This document shows, in pieces, positions 57,317 to 64,000 of a DNA stretch of 64,000 nucleotides. The stretch spans positions 1,736,001 to 1,800,000 of the forward strand of contig NZ_CP042968.1 in NCBI RefSeq assembly GCF_001693515.2, in the 5' to 3' direction. How positions within the stretch are numbered: the first letter of the stretch is position 1; every line of letters starts with the position of its first letter. The notes beneath the pieces are model-generated. The model made no database searches, was not told the DNA's origin, and saw only the letters and a list, made by a program, of their open reading frames with translations. This DNA comes from Bradyrhizobium paxllaeri. GTDB lineage: Bacteria; Pseudomonadota; Alphaproteobacteria; Rhizobiales; Xanthobacteraceae. Made by a program: the position numbers and the translations under genes.

Positions 57317-58270
57317 TCACGCGAGCAACCGCCGCCTGACAGCACCAGACGCAGGGGCGCCGCGATCGTTCTTGCTCGCTGAAGTACGACCTGACGGTTG
57401 CCCGCGGGCACCGTTCAGCCAGGCGACGAAAGCGGTGACGGCGGGATCGTCGGCCATGCGCTGCTCGTATTCGAGGACGAACTGCCGGCGCGTCGGGCGG
57501 ATGATCGGATGGGCCCTGACCAGGTTGCCGCGGGCGAGATCGGGCGCGAGCAGGCCGTCGATCGCGATGGCGACGCCCATGCCGGCGGCCGCAGCCTCGA
57601 TGGTCAGGCCGAGGCTTTCAAAACTGCTGCCGCCCTGCACGGGCACGTCGGCGAATTGCGCGTAATCGAGCCAGCGGCGCCAATCATCCGGACGCGGCCG
57701 CGCATGCAGAAGGGGAACGGCGGCGAAATCCACCGCGCCCTTGTTCAAAAACTCCGGCGCGCAGACCGGTACGGTCGCGATCGGCATCAGGGAATGGGTG
57801 ACGAGCCCGGCGCGCGGCTGCCCGTCGGAAACGGCGATCACCGCGTCGTAACGGCTGGCGAGCAGGTCGAGCGGATTGGAGCTCGTGTGCAAATCGACTT
57901 CCAGCTCGGGATAGGCCGCATTCAGCGTCGGCCAGATCGGCAGCAGGAAGCGCGAGACGAAGAAGCCGTAGACCCCGACGGTTAGCCGCCGGAAACGCCG
58001 CAAGCGCAGCCCGTCGGCGGCGTCGGCGATCCGGTCCAACGCCTCGCGGGCGGAATCGGCGAAGGTTTTCCCTGCCGAGGTCAGGGCCAGCCCGCGCGAG
58101 CCGCGCAGGAAGAGGGCGGTTCCCATGCGCGCCTCGAGCGCGCGGACGTGCCGGCTCACGGCGCCGACCGTCACGTTCAGCTCCTCGGCCGCCCGGGTGA
58201 TCGACAGGTGCCGCGCGGCGGCCTCGAACGCCCGCACGGCATGCAAGGGAGGAAGTCGTCGTGATGCCAT
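57317..58270 (-). CDS. LysR-type transcriptional regulator (GcvA-like)
   Basis: A 317-residue LysR regulator. The helix-turn-helix (HAVRAFEAAARHLSITRAAE then ELNVTVGAVSRHVRALEARM) spans residues 9-48, with the effector domain after residue 95 (VGVYGFFVSRFLLPIWPTLN). The GcvA-like type often controls a neighbouring transport or catabolic gene. It is divergent from the acyl-CoA dehydrogenase/hydratase pair, which is its likely target, with a repeat at 58355 in the shared region. Confidence 0.9.
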   Translation of the reverse strand: MASRRLPPLHAVRAFEAAARHLSITRAAEELNVTVGAVSRHVRALEARMGTALFLRGSRGLALTSAGKTFADSAREALDRIADAADGLRLRRFRRLTVGVYGFFVSRFLLPIWPTLNAAYPELEVDLHTSSNPLDLLASRYDAVIAVSDGQPRAGLVTHSLMPIATVPVCAPEFLNKGAVDFAAVPLLHARPRPDDWRRWLDYAQFADVPVQGGSSFESLGLTIEAAAAGMGVAIAIDGLLAPDLARGNLVRAHPIIRPTRRQFVLEYEQRMADDPAVTAFVAWLNGARGQPSGRTSASKNDRGAPASGAVRRRLLA

Positions 58271-58574
58271 CGCGCGAGTTTAGTTGAAAAGGACCGGCCG
58301 GCAAACGGGGGCGGGGAGCCGTATACGCGAGATAGAGCGCTGAAGTTTCCTCCTCGTCATGGCCGGGCTTGTCCCGGCCATCCACGTCTTCCACGCGGAG
58401 ACCAAGACGTGGATGCCCGGGACAAGCCCGGGCATGACGAGAAACGGGGAGCGTTGACTCTGGCTCAAGGCGCCGACCCAAGAAGTCGTTTGCGCTGATA
58501 CATGGCAGGCCATACCCCGGCATGCACCCCGGGCGCTGCGTCAGCCCGGGCAGGCGAAGCCGAGGGAGGTGTCC
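58271..58574. other. Shared intergenic region of the LysR and dehydrogenase genes
   Basis: About 304 bases. The middle is the palindromic repeat at 58355-58440. The right part ends in GAGGGAGG, the ribosome binding site of the next gene. No T-N11-A LysR box could be assigned with confidence. Confidence 0.45.
58355..58440. repeat. GTCATGGCCGGGCTTGTCCCGGCC repeat, copy 2
   Basis: Same family as at 4915 but without the inner extra hairpin: CGTCATGGCCGGGCTTGTCC, CATCCACGTCTT, AAGACGTGGATG and CCCGGGCATGACG are recognised. Confidence 0.85.
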
Positions 58575-60326
58575 ATGACCATTCATGTCGATCTGACCAG
58601 CCGCGAGGCGGTGGCCCGGCGCTCCGGCGCGTTGGCACCGACCTGCCGCGGGCTGAATTTTTACTCGCTCGACCAGAGCCTGCGGGACCTGTTGCCGCAT
58701 TACATGGACGCGCCGCTGCTGGCGCACCTTTCGCCGCACCTTGCGGAACTCGGCGAGCTCGCCGGCGGCCGGCTGCATGATTTGTCCGATCAGGCCGAGC
58801 GCCATCAGCCGGTGCTGCATCCTCGCGACGGCTACGGCCGCGACGAGGAGTGGATCGAATATCATCCGGCCTATCGCGAGATGGAAAGCATCGCGTTCGG
58901 CAAGTTCGGCATGCACGCGATGTGCAACCGCGCCGGCGTCATGGGCTGGTCGTCGCCGATGCCGCCGCTCGCCAAATACGTCTTTCATTATCTGTTTGCG
59001 CAGGCCGAGTTCGGCCTGCTGTGCCCGGTCAATCTCACCGACAGCTCTTCCGAGCTGGTGCGCCGTTTCGGAAACGATGAGCTGCGCGAGCGCTATCTCG
59101 ACCGGATGTGGAGCCAGGATCCCGCCACGCTGTTCAAATGCGCGCAGTTCATGACGGAGAAGACCGGCGGCTCCGATGTCGGCGCCGGCGAACTCCTCGC
59201 GGTCAGGGAGGGCAAGGACTGGAAGCTGTGGGGCGAGAAGTGGTTCTGCTCCAATGTCGATGCTGAACTCGCGGTGCTGTTGGCGCGCCCCGAAGGCGCC
59301 GTGGCCGGCGGGCGCGGCCTCGGCCTGTTCCTGATGCCGAAGGTGCTGCCCGATGGCCGGCGGAACTCCTACCGGATCATGCGCCTGAAGGACAAGCTCG
59401 GCAGCCGCACCATGGCGAGCGGCGAGATCGTGTTCGAGGGCGCGGTCGCCTATCAGCTCGGCGAGCTCGACCAGGGCCTCAAGCACATGCTGGTCATGGT
59501 GAATTCGAGCCGCGTGTCGCATTTGGCGCGCGCCGCCGGCATGATGCGGCGCTGCCTCAACGAGGCGATGGTCGCCGCGCGGCATCGCAACGCGTTCGGG
59601 CGCGCCGTGATCGATCATCCGCTGATGCGACGGCAGTTGCTCAAGCTGATGGTGCCGACCGAGCAGGCGCTGTCGGCGCTGCTCTACTCGGCGACGTCAT
59701 CGGACAAGGTGCTGCGGCTCTTGACGCCGATCGCAAAATACCGGGCGTGCCGGGACAATGTCACGGTCGCCACCGGTGCGATGGAGGCGCGCGGCGGCAA
59801 CGGCTACATCGAGGACTGGCCGAACGCGCGGCTCATTCGCGATGCGCATCTCGGGCTGCTCTGGGAAGGCACCAGCAACATCAACGCGCTGGATGCGGTG
59901 CAGCGCGCGGTCGGCAAGGCACGTGGCCACGAAGCGCTGCGCGACGATCTCGGCCGCCAGTTGGAAGACACGGCCGGCATGCCGGGCCAGTTCCGCACGC
60001 GCCTTTCCGGGGTGCTGACGGATGCCATGCGCTTTGCGGAAGAGGTTGCGGCCGATCCGGAGAACGAGCGCTTTTGCCGGATCGCCGCCGGAAAGCTCTA
60101 CCACGCCACGACGGCCGCGCTGCTGGCATCCGAAGGCACGCGCATCGGCAATGCCGGCGGCGATGCGCGCCGCCTGCTGCTCTCCCGTTTCGTGCTCGAG
60201 CATCGTCTGGCCGAACATTCCCAAGCCAATCTGCAGGCGCAGCGTTGGGAGAACGAAGCGATCGATCTGCTGCTCGGCGATGCGCCTGTTTCGATGAGCC
60301 AGGCGGCGGCGCTGGTGCAGGGATAG
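58575..60326 (+). CDS. Acyl-CoA dehydrogenase, AidB-like
   Basis: A 583-residue flavoprotein of the acyl-CoA dehydrogenase superfamily with the AidB-like layout: EYHPAYREMESIAFGKFGMH, GLLCPVNLTDSSSELVRRFG, FMTEKTGGSDVGAGELLAVR, and the C-terminal KYRACRDNVTVATGAMEARG then GNGYIEDWPNARLIRDAHLG. AidB binds alkylated DNA in E. coli; whether this one is a dehydrogenase or a DNA-protective protein is not decided by sequence. ATG 58575 follows GAGGGAGG. A hydratase gene begins four bases after its stop. Confidence 0.87.
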   Translation: MTIHVDLTSREAVARRSGALAPTCRGLNFYSLDQSLRDLLPHYMDAPLLAHLSPHLAELGELAGGRLHDLSDQAERHQPVLHPRDGYGRDEEWIEYHPAYREMESIAFGKFGMHAMCNRAGVMGWSSPMPPLAKYVFHYLFAQAEFGLLCPVNLTDSSSELVRRFGNDELRERYLDRMWSQDPATLFKCAQFMTEKTGGSDVGAGELLAVREGKDWKLWGEKWFCSNVDAELAVLLARPEGAVAGGRGLGLFLMPKVLPDGRRNSYRIMRLKDKLGSRTMASGEIVFEGAVAYQLGELDQGLKHMLVMVNSSRVSHLARAAGMMRRCLNEAMVAARHRNAFGRAVIDHPLMRRQLLKLMVPTEQALSALLYSATSSDKVLRLLTPIAKYRACRDNVTVATGAMEARGGNGYIEDWPNARLIRDAHLGLLWEGTSNINALDAVQRAVGKARGHEALRDDLGRQLEDTAGMPGQFRTRLSGVLTDAMRFAEEVAADPENERFCRIAAGKLYHATTAALLASEGTRIGNAGGDARRLLLSRFVLEHRLAEHSQANLQAQRWENEAIDLLLGDAPVSMSQAAALVQG

Positions 60327-60329
60327 ATC

Positions 60330-61112
60330 ATGGACATTGCTCTTCAACGCGAACTCGCACGCCTGCTCGCCACGCTGCGCCGTGAAGGCCGCCAGCAGAG
60401 CGGCCTCGATCAACGCCTGGTGCCGCCGAACAAGGCGACGGCCTATCGCATCGCCGGCATGGTCGCGGAAGAACTCGGCTGGGACGTCGTCGGCTGGAAG
60501 ATCGCCGCGATGAAGGAGGGGTTGCAGCGCCAGCTTCGCACGGACTCTCCGATCTACGGCCGGGTGTTGATGCCGGTCATGCCGTCGCCGGCTAGCGTCG
60601 AGCACGCCAAGGTCTGCAGCCCGATTCCCGAAGTCGAATATCAGGCCATACTCGGCGCCGACCTGCCGCCGCGCCAAAAGACCTACACGGTGGAGGAAGT
60701 CACCGAGGCGGTGGTGTCGCTGCATCCGGGCATCGAACTCGCCGAATGCCGCTTTGTCCACGATGCGGCGTTTCCGCCGCTGCCGGCGATCCTCGCCGAC
60801 GGCGCCGGAAGCGGCATCATCGCCTGCGGCGAGGCAATCCCCGACTGGAAGACGCGCGATATCGCCGGACAGGAAGTGGTGTTGAGCTGCAACGGCGCGC
60901 TGCGGCGGAAGGGCACGGCGGGTGAATTGCTCGACCATCCGATGGTGCCGCTGACCTGGCTCGCCAACGAACTGTCGCGCACCGGCATCGGCATGAAGGC
61001 GGGGCAGATCGTCAGCACGGGGGCGCTGACCGGCATGCTGCGGCCGAAGCCGGGAGATACCTTTGTTGCGGATTTCGGCCCGTTCGGGAGCGTGACCGCG
61101 ACCTATGCGTGA
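60330..61112 (+). CDS. 2-keto-4-pentenoate hydratase / fumarylacetoacetase-like protein
   Basis: A 260-residue protein with the hydratase/FAH fold: AYRIAGMVAEELGWDVVGWK at the start, EVEYQAILGADLPPRQKTYT with the divalent-metal acidic residue, and MKAGQIVSTGALTGMLRPKP near the C-terminus. It would hydrate 2-oxopent-4-enoate or a relative in aromatic catabolism. It is coexpressed with the dehydrogenase gene four bases upstream, presumably under the divergent LysR regulator. Confidence 0.88.
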   Translation: MDIALQRELARLLATLRREGRQQSGLDQRLVPPNKATAYRIAGMVAEELGWDVVGWKIAAMKEGLQRQLRTDSPIYGRVLMPVMPSPASVEHAKVCSPIPEVEYQAILGADLPPRQKTYTVEEVTEAVVSLHPGIELAECRFVHDAAFPPLPAILADGAGSGIIACGEAIPDWKTRDIAGQEVVLSCNGALRRKGTAGELLDHPMVPLTWLANELSRTGIGMKAGQIVSTGALTGMLRPKPGDTFVADFGPFGSVTATYA

Positions 61113-61130
61113 TCGACGGTAGTGTCGATC

Positions 61131-61445
61131 TCACGTGCTCTGTTTGGGGAGGTCGCCGAGCAGATTTGACAGCCTGACTGCAAGGTGCCGCAGCCTAGCG
61201 TTCTCCTCGAGCAGTTGCCGCACGTTGCCGGTGTCCTGTTGCCGCGCCTTATCGCCCCGAAGTCCGTCGGCTTCGTCGAGCAGAGGGGAAAGGGCGGCGA
61301 GCAGCGCCTCACCCCGGAGCGGTACTTCCTGTGCCGGGGCCACGTTATTGCGCTCGCGCAGCGGCACCACGTTGTCGCGACGTCCGACATTGCGGAAGGT
61401 ATCGACGCGGAACTGTTTGCCAAACGGTAGAGGTTCGGTACTCAT
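61131..61445 (-). CDS. Small protein with EENARLR coiled-coil tail (A)
   Basis: A 104-residue soluble protein. Residues 1-70 are loosely structured; residues 74-98 form a coiled coil (VRQLLEENARLRHLAVRLSN then LLGDLPKQST). The same tail occurs in the gene at 62673. AGGAAA is seven bases before ATG 61445. No family name. It is convergent with the hydratase gene. Confidence 0.7.
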   Translation of the reverse strand: MSTEPLPFGKQFRVDTFRNVGRRDNVVPLRERNNVAPAQEVPLRGEALLAALSPLLDEADGLRGDKARQQDTGNVRQLLEENARLRHLAVRLSNLLGDLPKQST

Positions 61446-61671
61446 GACAATTTCCTGATCACAAGGTGGCGCAGTCGCCATTTTCGACGACCAGCTTTCA
61501 TTGAGTCCGGGGCAAATTTGCGTCGGAAAGGCAACGGCGAAAAGGCTTACCAAATGTCACCTGCGCCGTTCGAGTCACACGGCAGATCCGATTAGGCCAA
61601 ATTTTTGACGTATCGCCGTCCTTTCTGACGTCAGCGGTGGGCTGGGGAGCGACCACCGTAGGGGCGTATCG

Positions 61672-61872
61672 ATGACGGATTTCCTGACCAACGCGGATCA
61701 CTGGCGCAAGCGCGCGGAACAGACAAGGGCGTTAGCCGCGACGGCAGCCAAGGACCAGGGACGTCTGCTCAAGGTGGCGGAAGAATACGATCGCCTGGCG
61801 GCGCACGCCGAGCAGCGACGAAGCACGCCGGTTCCGGCCGGCTCCTACGTTCCGGCAAGCCGGCCCGAATAA
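61672..61872 (+). CDS. Small helical protein (rhizobial, unnamed)
   Basis: A 66-residue soluble protein: MTDFLTNADHWRKRAEQTRA then LAATAAKDQGRLLKVAEEYD then RLAAHAEQRR form two helices with an A-x-x-Y-D-R-L-A end, similar in build to the protein at 52294. A disordered tail follows. GGGGCG lies five bases upstream of the ATG. Function unknown. Confidence 0.7.
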   Translation: MTDFLTNADHWRKRAEQTRALAATAAKDQGRLLKVAEEYDRLAAHAEQRRSTPVPAGSYVPASRPE

Positions 61873-62068
61873 CCTTCTTCAATCGAAAACCGCCGGGAGA
61901 CGCGGGCATTTCCGCTTCCGAAAGGCGCGTGGCTGCACCGCCATACCCAGATGTGTGACCTGTAAAACACAACCACGATGCAACGTTCAGAGCATTGTGA
62001 TGGCGCGATTGCAGTCGAATCAACGAATCGCCTAGACCGTTAGCGGGGCTGGGAAGCGGAGAGTTAGT

Positions 62069-62167
62069 ATGAGAGTCGCTTCCTTAGAAAGTGTACTGAC
62101 GGCGGCTACGCTGGTATTGGCCATCGTCATCGTGCTGTGGGGAATCAAGATTTTCCACGGTGTGTGA
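62069..62167 (+). CDS. Single-helix membrane microprotein (32 aa)
   Basis: An open frame encoding MRVASLESVLTAATLVLAIV then IVLWGIKIFHGV: a short soluble head and one membrane helix. CGGAGAG lies six to eight bases before the ATG. The gap before it is about 196 bases with nothing else visible. Function unknown; translation inferred. Confidence 0.55.
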   Translation: MRVASLESVLTAATLVLAIVIVLWGIKIFHGV

Positions 62168-62387
62168 GCGGGTGAGCTGGCGTCGAACAGAGACCTCCGG
62201 TCAAGAAGAGGGCTCACGACAAAGGCACGGGCAGGGCGTCACTTCCGCGGCGGCGGAGGCCTTCTCATTTCTGATTGCCGAGGCATAGTTCGCCGGAGGC
62301 TTGTCCCTTCCGACGCGTATCGGGTTTGGTTTACGGCTTGGCGTAAAATCCGCACAGGCCGCGAAAGGCATTGGTTTCAATTTCCGC
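62168..62387. other. Intergenic region, nothing recognised
   Basis: About 220 bases with weak short frames on both strands and no repeat. I see no RNA gene or terminator. Confidence 0.35.
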
Positions 62388-62480
62388 ATGCATTTTGGTT
62401 ATTATCTGATGATCGCAGCCCTCGTTCTCATCGGGCTGGAAGTCCTTTACCGGCTCTATCAATTGGCAACATTCCTTTAA
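62388..62480 (+). CDS. Single-helix membrane microprotein candidate (30 aa)
   Basis: A 30-codon frame encoding MHFGYYLMIAALVLIGLEVL then YRLYQLATFL, one strongly hydrophobic helix. No good ribosome binding site precedes it (GGCATTGG is distant). It resembles the other microproteins of the window in design. Weak candidate. Confidence 0.35.
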   Translation: MHFGYYLMIAALVLIGLEVLYRLYQLATFL

Positions 62481-62672
62481 ATCGCACGCGCAGGCTGCTG
62501 TTTTTGCTCCGCGCGGATTGACGATTTGCCGCAATCACGCCGCTTTAGCGCCGGGGTCGTTCCCGTACGATTCCAATTTTAGTCGCAAAATTGCCGGCCG
62601 ACTCACCTCATTCTCCGCGCGCGACGTGGTGACTGGGGGCACGTTCCGCTTTTTAAAATTGGAGTATCAATC

Positions 62673-62915
62673 ATGCGAGTAGACCATCCGCAGCTTAATA
62701 AGCGAGACCGCCGCGCTGAACCTTCATTTTGGGTTGAGGAACCGACCGACGACGCGCTTTCATTGCTTGAGAATGCCCTTCGCGGGGATGAGCCTGCCCT
62801 TCGCCGCGACGAGCGGGCCGACGAAGCCAACGCGCTGATCGAGGAAAATGCCAGGCTTCGGGAGCTTCTGTCGCAACTATCGGACCTGATCCGCAAAAAC
62901 GGCGTTCAGCGCTAA
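62673..62915 (+). CDS. Small protein with EENARLR coiled-coil tail (B)
   Basis: An 80-residue soluble protein. The N-terminal half is charged (HPQLNKRDRRAEPSFWVEEP). The C-terminal part (ANALIEENARLRELLSQLSD then LIRKNGVQR) is a coiled coil nearly matching the tail of the protein encoded at 61131. GGAG is ten bases before ATG 62673. Its stop is followed by a strong terminator. No family name is known to me. Confidence 0.72.
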   Translation: MRVDHPQLNKRDRRAEPSFWVEEPTDDALSLLENALRGDEPALRRDERADEANALIEENARLRELLSQLSDLIRKNGVQR

Positions 62916-63492
62916 CGCCCACGATCTGATTTCGGCCCCGCCCCGGCAACAAGCGATTGCACCGCTGCCGGGGCGGGGCCGCGTTTATTTCCAGGAATTG
63001 CATTCACGCTGCCGCCGTTACGAAACGGCAGATGACCCGGCGGTTAGATTATTAAGCTGTGAACCCCATTAGTCTTCTGACTGGACGGCTTGCCAGAGTC
63101 CGCTATGCGCCGATGGCCACCAAATTCCGCAACGCAGCGATATGGCGCGATGGACCAACAGGCGACATTGCCTTTCCGGGGGTCTCGGGAAGAGGAGTAC
63201 GCTAGTTCCGATCAGCCGTCCGCATTTGCCCGGAGGAACCCGACAGACCCAGCTAAGCTGCAGCGACACGCGGTGATGGTCCCGGTCGCGTGGTCGACGT
63301 TGTTGTCGAGAAACGACAGCCTGCCGCGCAGACTCAGATTCGTGGCCCGCCGGATTCAATCGATATTCACGCACCACCGTGGCTGACTACGAAATCGCAC
63401 ATTTGAGTCATTGTCTGGCCATCAAGTTTTCGGAGACGAGGGGAGTTTCCGTCAGGATTGAGGAGTTACCATCGGATATGGGAGAGCAGCCG
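62916..63492. other. Intergenic region with terminator, otherwise no gene
   Basis: About 577 bases. After the terminator at 62933-62981 I find only doubtful frames on either strand, none with a ribosome binding site or recognisable family. The last part is likely the promoter region of the channel gene. Confidence 0.5.
62933..62981 (+). terminator. Strong intrinsic terminator
   Basis: A perfect 16-bp stem: CGGCCCCGCCCCGGCA (62933-62948) pairs with TGCCGGGGCGGGGCCG (62966-62981), followed by CGTTTATTT. It ends transcription of the 62673 gene. Confidence 0.85.
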
Positions 63493-64000
63493 ATGTTCCG
63501 CCGACTGTGGTTCGTAGCGTGGGCGTTGAGCCTCTTTTCCCTGCTGATTGTAGCCGGCGCTCAGGCTCAGACCGCACAGGCGCCGACATCGCCCAATCCG
63601 GATGTGGCTCCGCAGGCCGGTTCTCCTTCGGGTGCGCAAGCTACCGCGCAGCCAGCAAAACCGCCTGCCGCTCCGATCAACACGGCCGAGATCGTTGGAC
63701 GTGCCAACAAGAGTGTCGGCGTTGACATCGAGAAGAGGATCACGGGTTGGCAACAGGAGCTTTCGCGCCTGGAGAGCGACCTGCAAAAGGAGCGCTTGCG
63801 CTATTCGGAACTGAACGACTTCCGTGAGAAGCTCCAGCGCGTTCGCGGCGAGATTGGGAGCTTCCGCACGCAACTTGAACCTGCGCTCGCGGCCGCCAAG
63901 GACCAATTGGGCCTGCTCGGGCCGGCAGCGGCCGCCGGTCAACCACCCGAGCCGGACGACGTAGCACGAATTCGGGCTGACCGGACCTACTACCTCGGAG
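63493..64000 (+). CDS. Mechanosensitive channel-type protein (DUF3772), partial
   Basis: The first 169 residues of a larger gene that runs off the window. Residues 1-26 are a signal peptide (RLWFVAWALSLFSLLIVAGA then QAQ). After an Ala/Pro/Gln-rich linker comes a coiled, periplasmic domain (DIEKRITGWQQELSRLESDL and KLQRVRGEIGSFRTQLEPAL) as in the DUF3772 domain that precedes MscS channels in rhizobia. The channel part itself is not visible, so the call depends on this domain. GGGAGAG precedes the chosen ATG; an upstream ATG at 63478 and a GTG are in frame. Confidence 0.7.
   Translation, partial: MFRRLWFVAWALSLFSLLIVAGAQAQTAQAPTSPNPDVAPQAGSPSGAQATAQPAKPPAAPINTAEIVGRANKSVGVDIEKRITGWQQELSRLESDLQKERLRYSELNDFREKLQRVRGEIGSFRTQLEPALAAAKDQLGLLGPAAAAGQPPEPDDVARIRADRTYYLG

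Noticed and set aside
63069..63386. Overlapping open frames on both strands of about 100 codons
   Set aside because: Neither has a ribosome binding site, a family match or convincing composition.

Overview
The window is chromosomal DNA from an alphaproteobacterium of the Bradyrhizobium group (order Hyphomicrobiales/Rhizobiales). This rests on the high GC content and coding style, a CcrM-type GANTC methyltransferase, a pyruvate phosphate dikinase, DUF6894, DUF1236, DUF3606 and TIGR02301 proteins, a SleB cell wall hydrolase, and several families of short palindromic intergenic repeats of the kind I know from Bradyrhizobium genomes. The species assignment is inference; no rRNA or other marker is present.

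Layout. 0-9.3 kb: AhpD-like and SnoaL-like proteins, a glutathione transferase, ccrM with GANTC sites around its start, a YpfJ-type zinc peptidase, moaB, a MarR-GNAT fusion with a twin operator, a short glycosyltransferase, a PA0069-type radical SAM protein and a VOC protein. 9.3-20.4 kb: housekeeping genes, namely rnhB, a GT39-like membrane protein, uracil-DNA glycosylase, ETF-ubiquinone oxidoreductase, a periplasmic TPR protein, ispE, a LysE exporter, polyprenyl diphosphate synthase, DUF2007 and a TrmN6-like methyltransferase. 20.4-31.5 kb: an S49 peptidase, glyQ-glyS, a SAM methyltransferase, DUF1236 and DUF3096 proteins, ppdK with a basic tail, and a SleB hydrolase. 31.8-44.5 kb: an MFS transporter, an AcuI-like reductase, a chemotaxis receptor, a large DUF2339 membrane protein, a tyrosine phosphatase-like protein, the overlapping ygfZ-tag-HD operon and a dihydroorotase-like protein. 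44.4-51.4 kb: a mostly minus-strand block with NUDIX, TIGR02301 and HAD genes in a row, yedK (SRAP), nudK, and the overlapping trio tsaC, FAD-linked oxidase and GNAT.

From tRNA-Pro(CGG) at 51.46 kb the character changes. A long, highly structured non-coding element follows the tRNA. After it come small proteins, a remnant of an ATP-dependent DNA ligase, a DUF3606 protein and several very short membrane-peptide genes. An ankyrin protein, a VOC protein, a split CPBP protease gene and a LysR / AidB-like acyl-CoA dehydrogenase / hydratase group lie at 54.5-61.1 kb. Another cluster of small genes (61.1-63 kb) includes two proteins sharing an EENARLR coiled-coil tail. The window ends inside a mechanosensitive-channel-type gene (DUF3772).

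Most genes form short overlapping runs typical of core metabolism. The most interesting material is the structured element at 51.65-52.20 kb, the set of unrecognised single-helix microprotein genes with good ribosome binding sites, the paired EENARLR proteins, the GANTC cluster at ccrM, the split CPBP gene and the substituted metal-binding His in the dihydroorotase-like protein.
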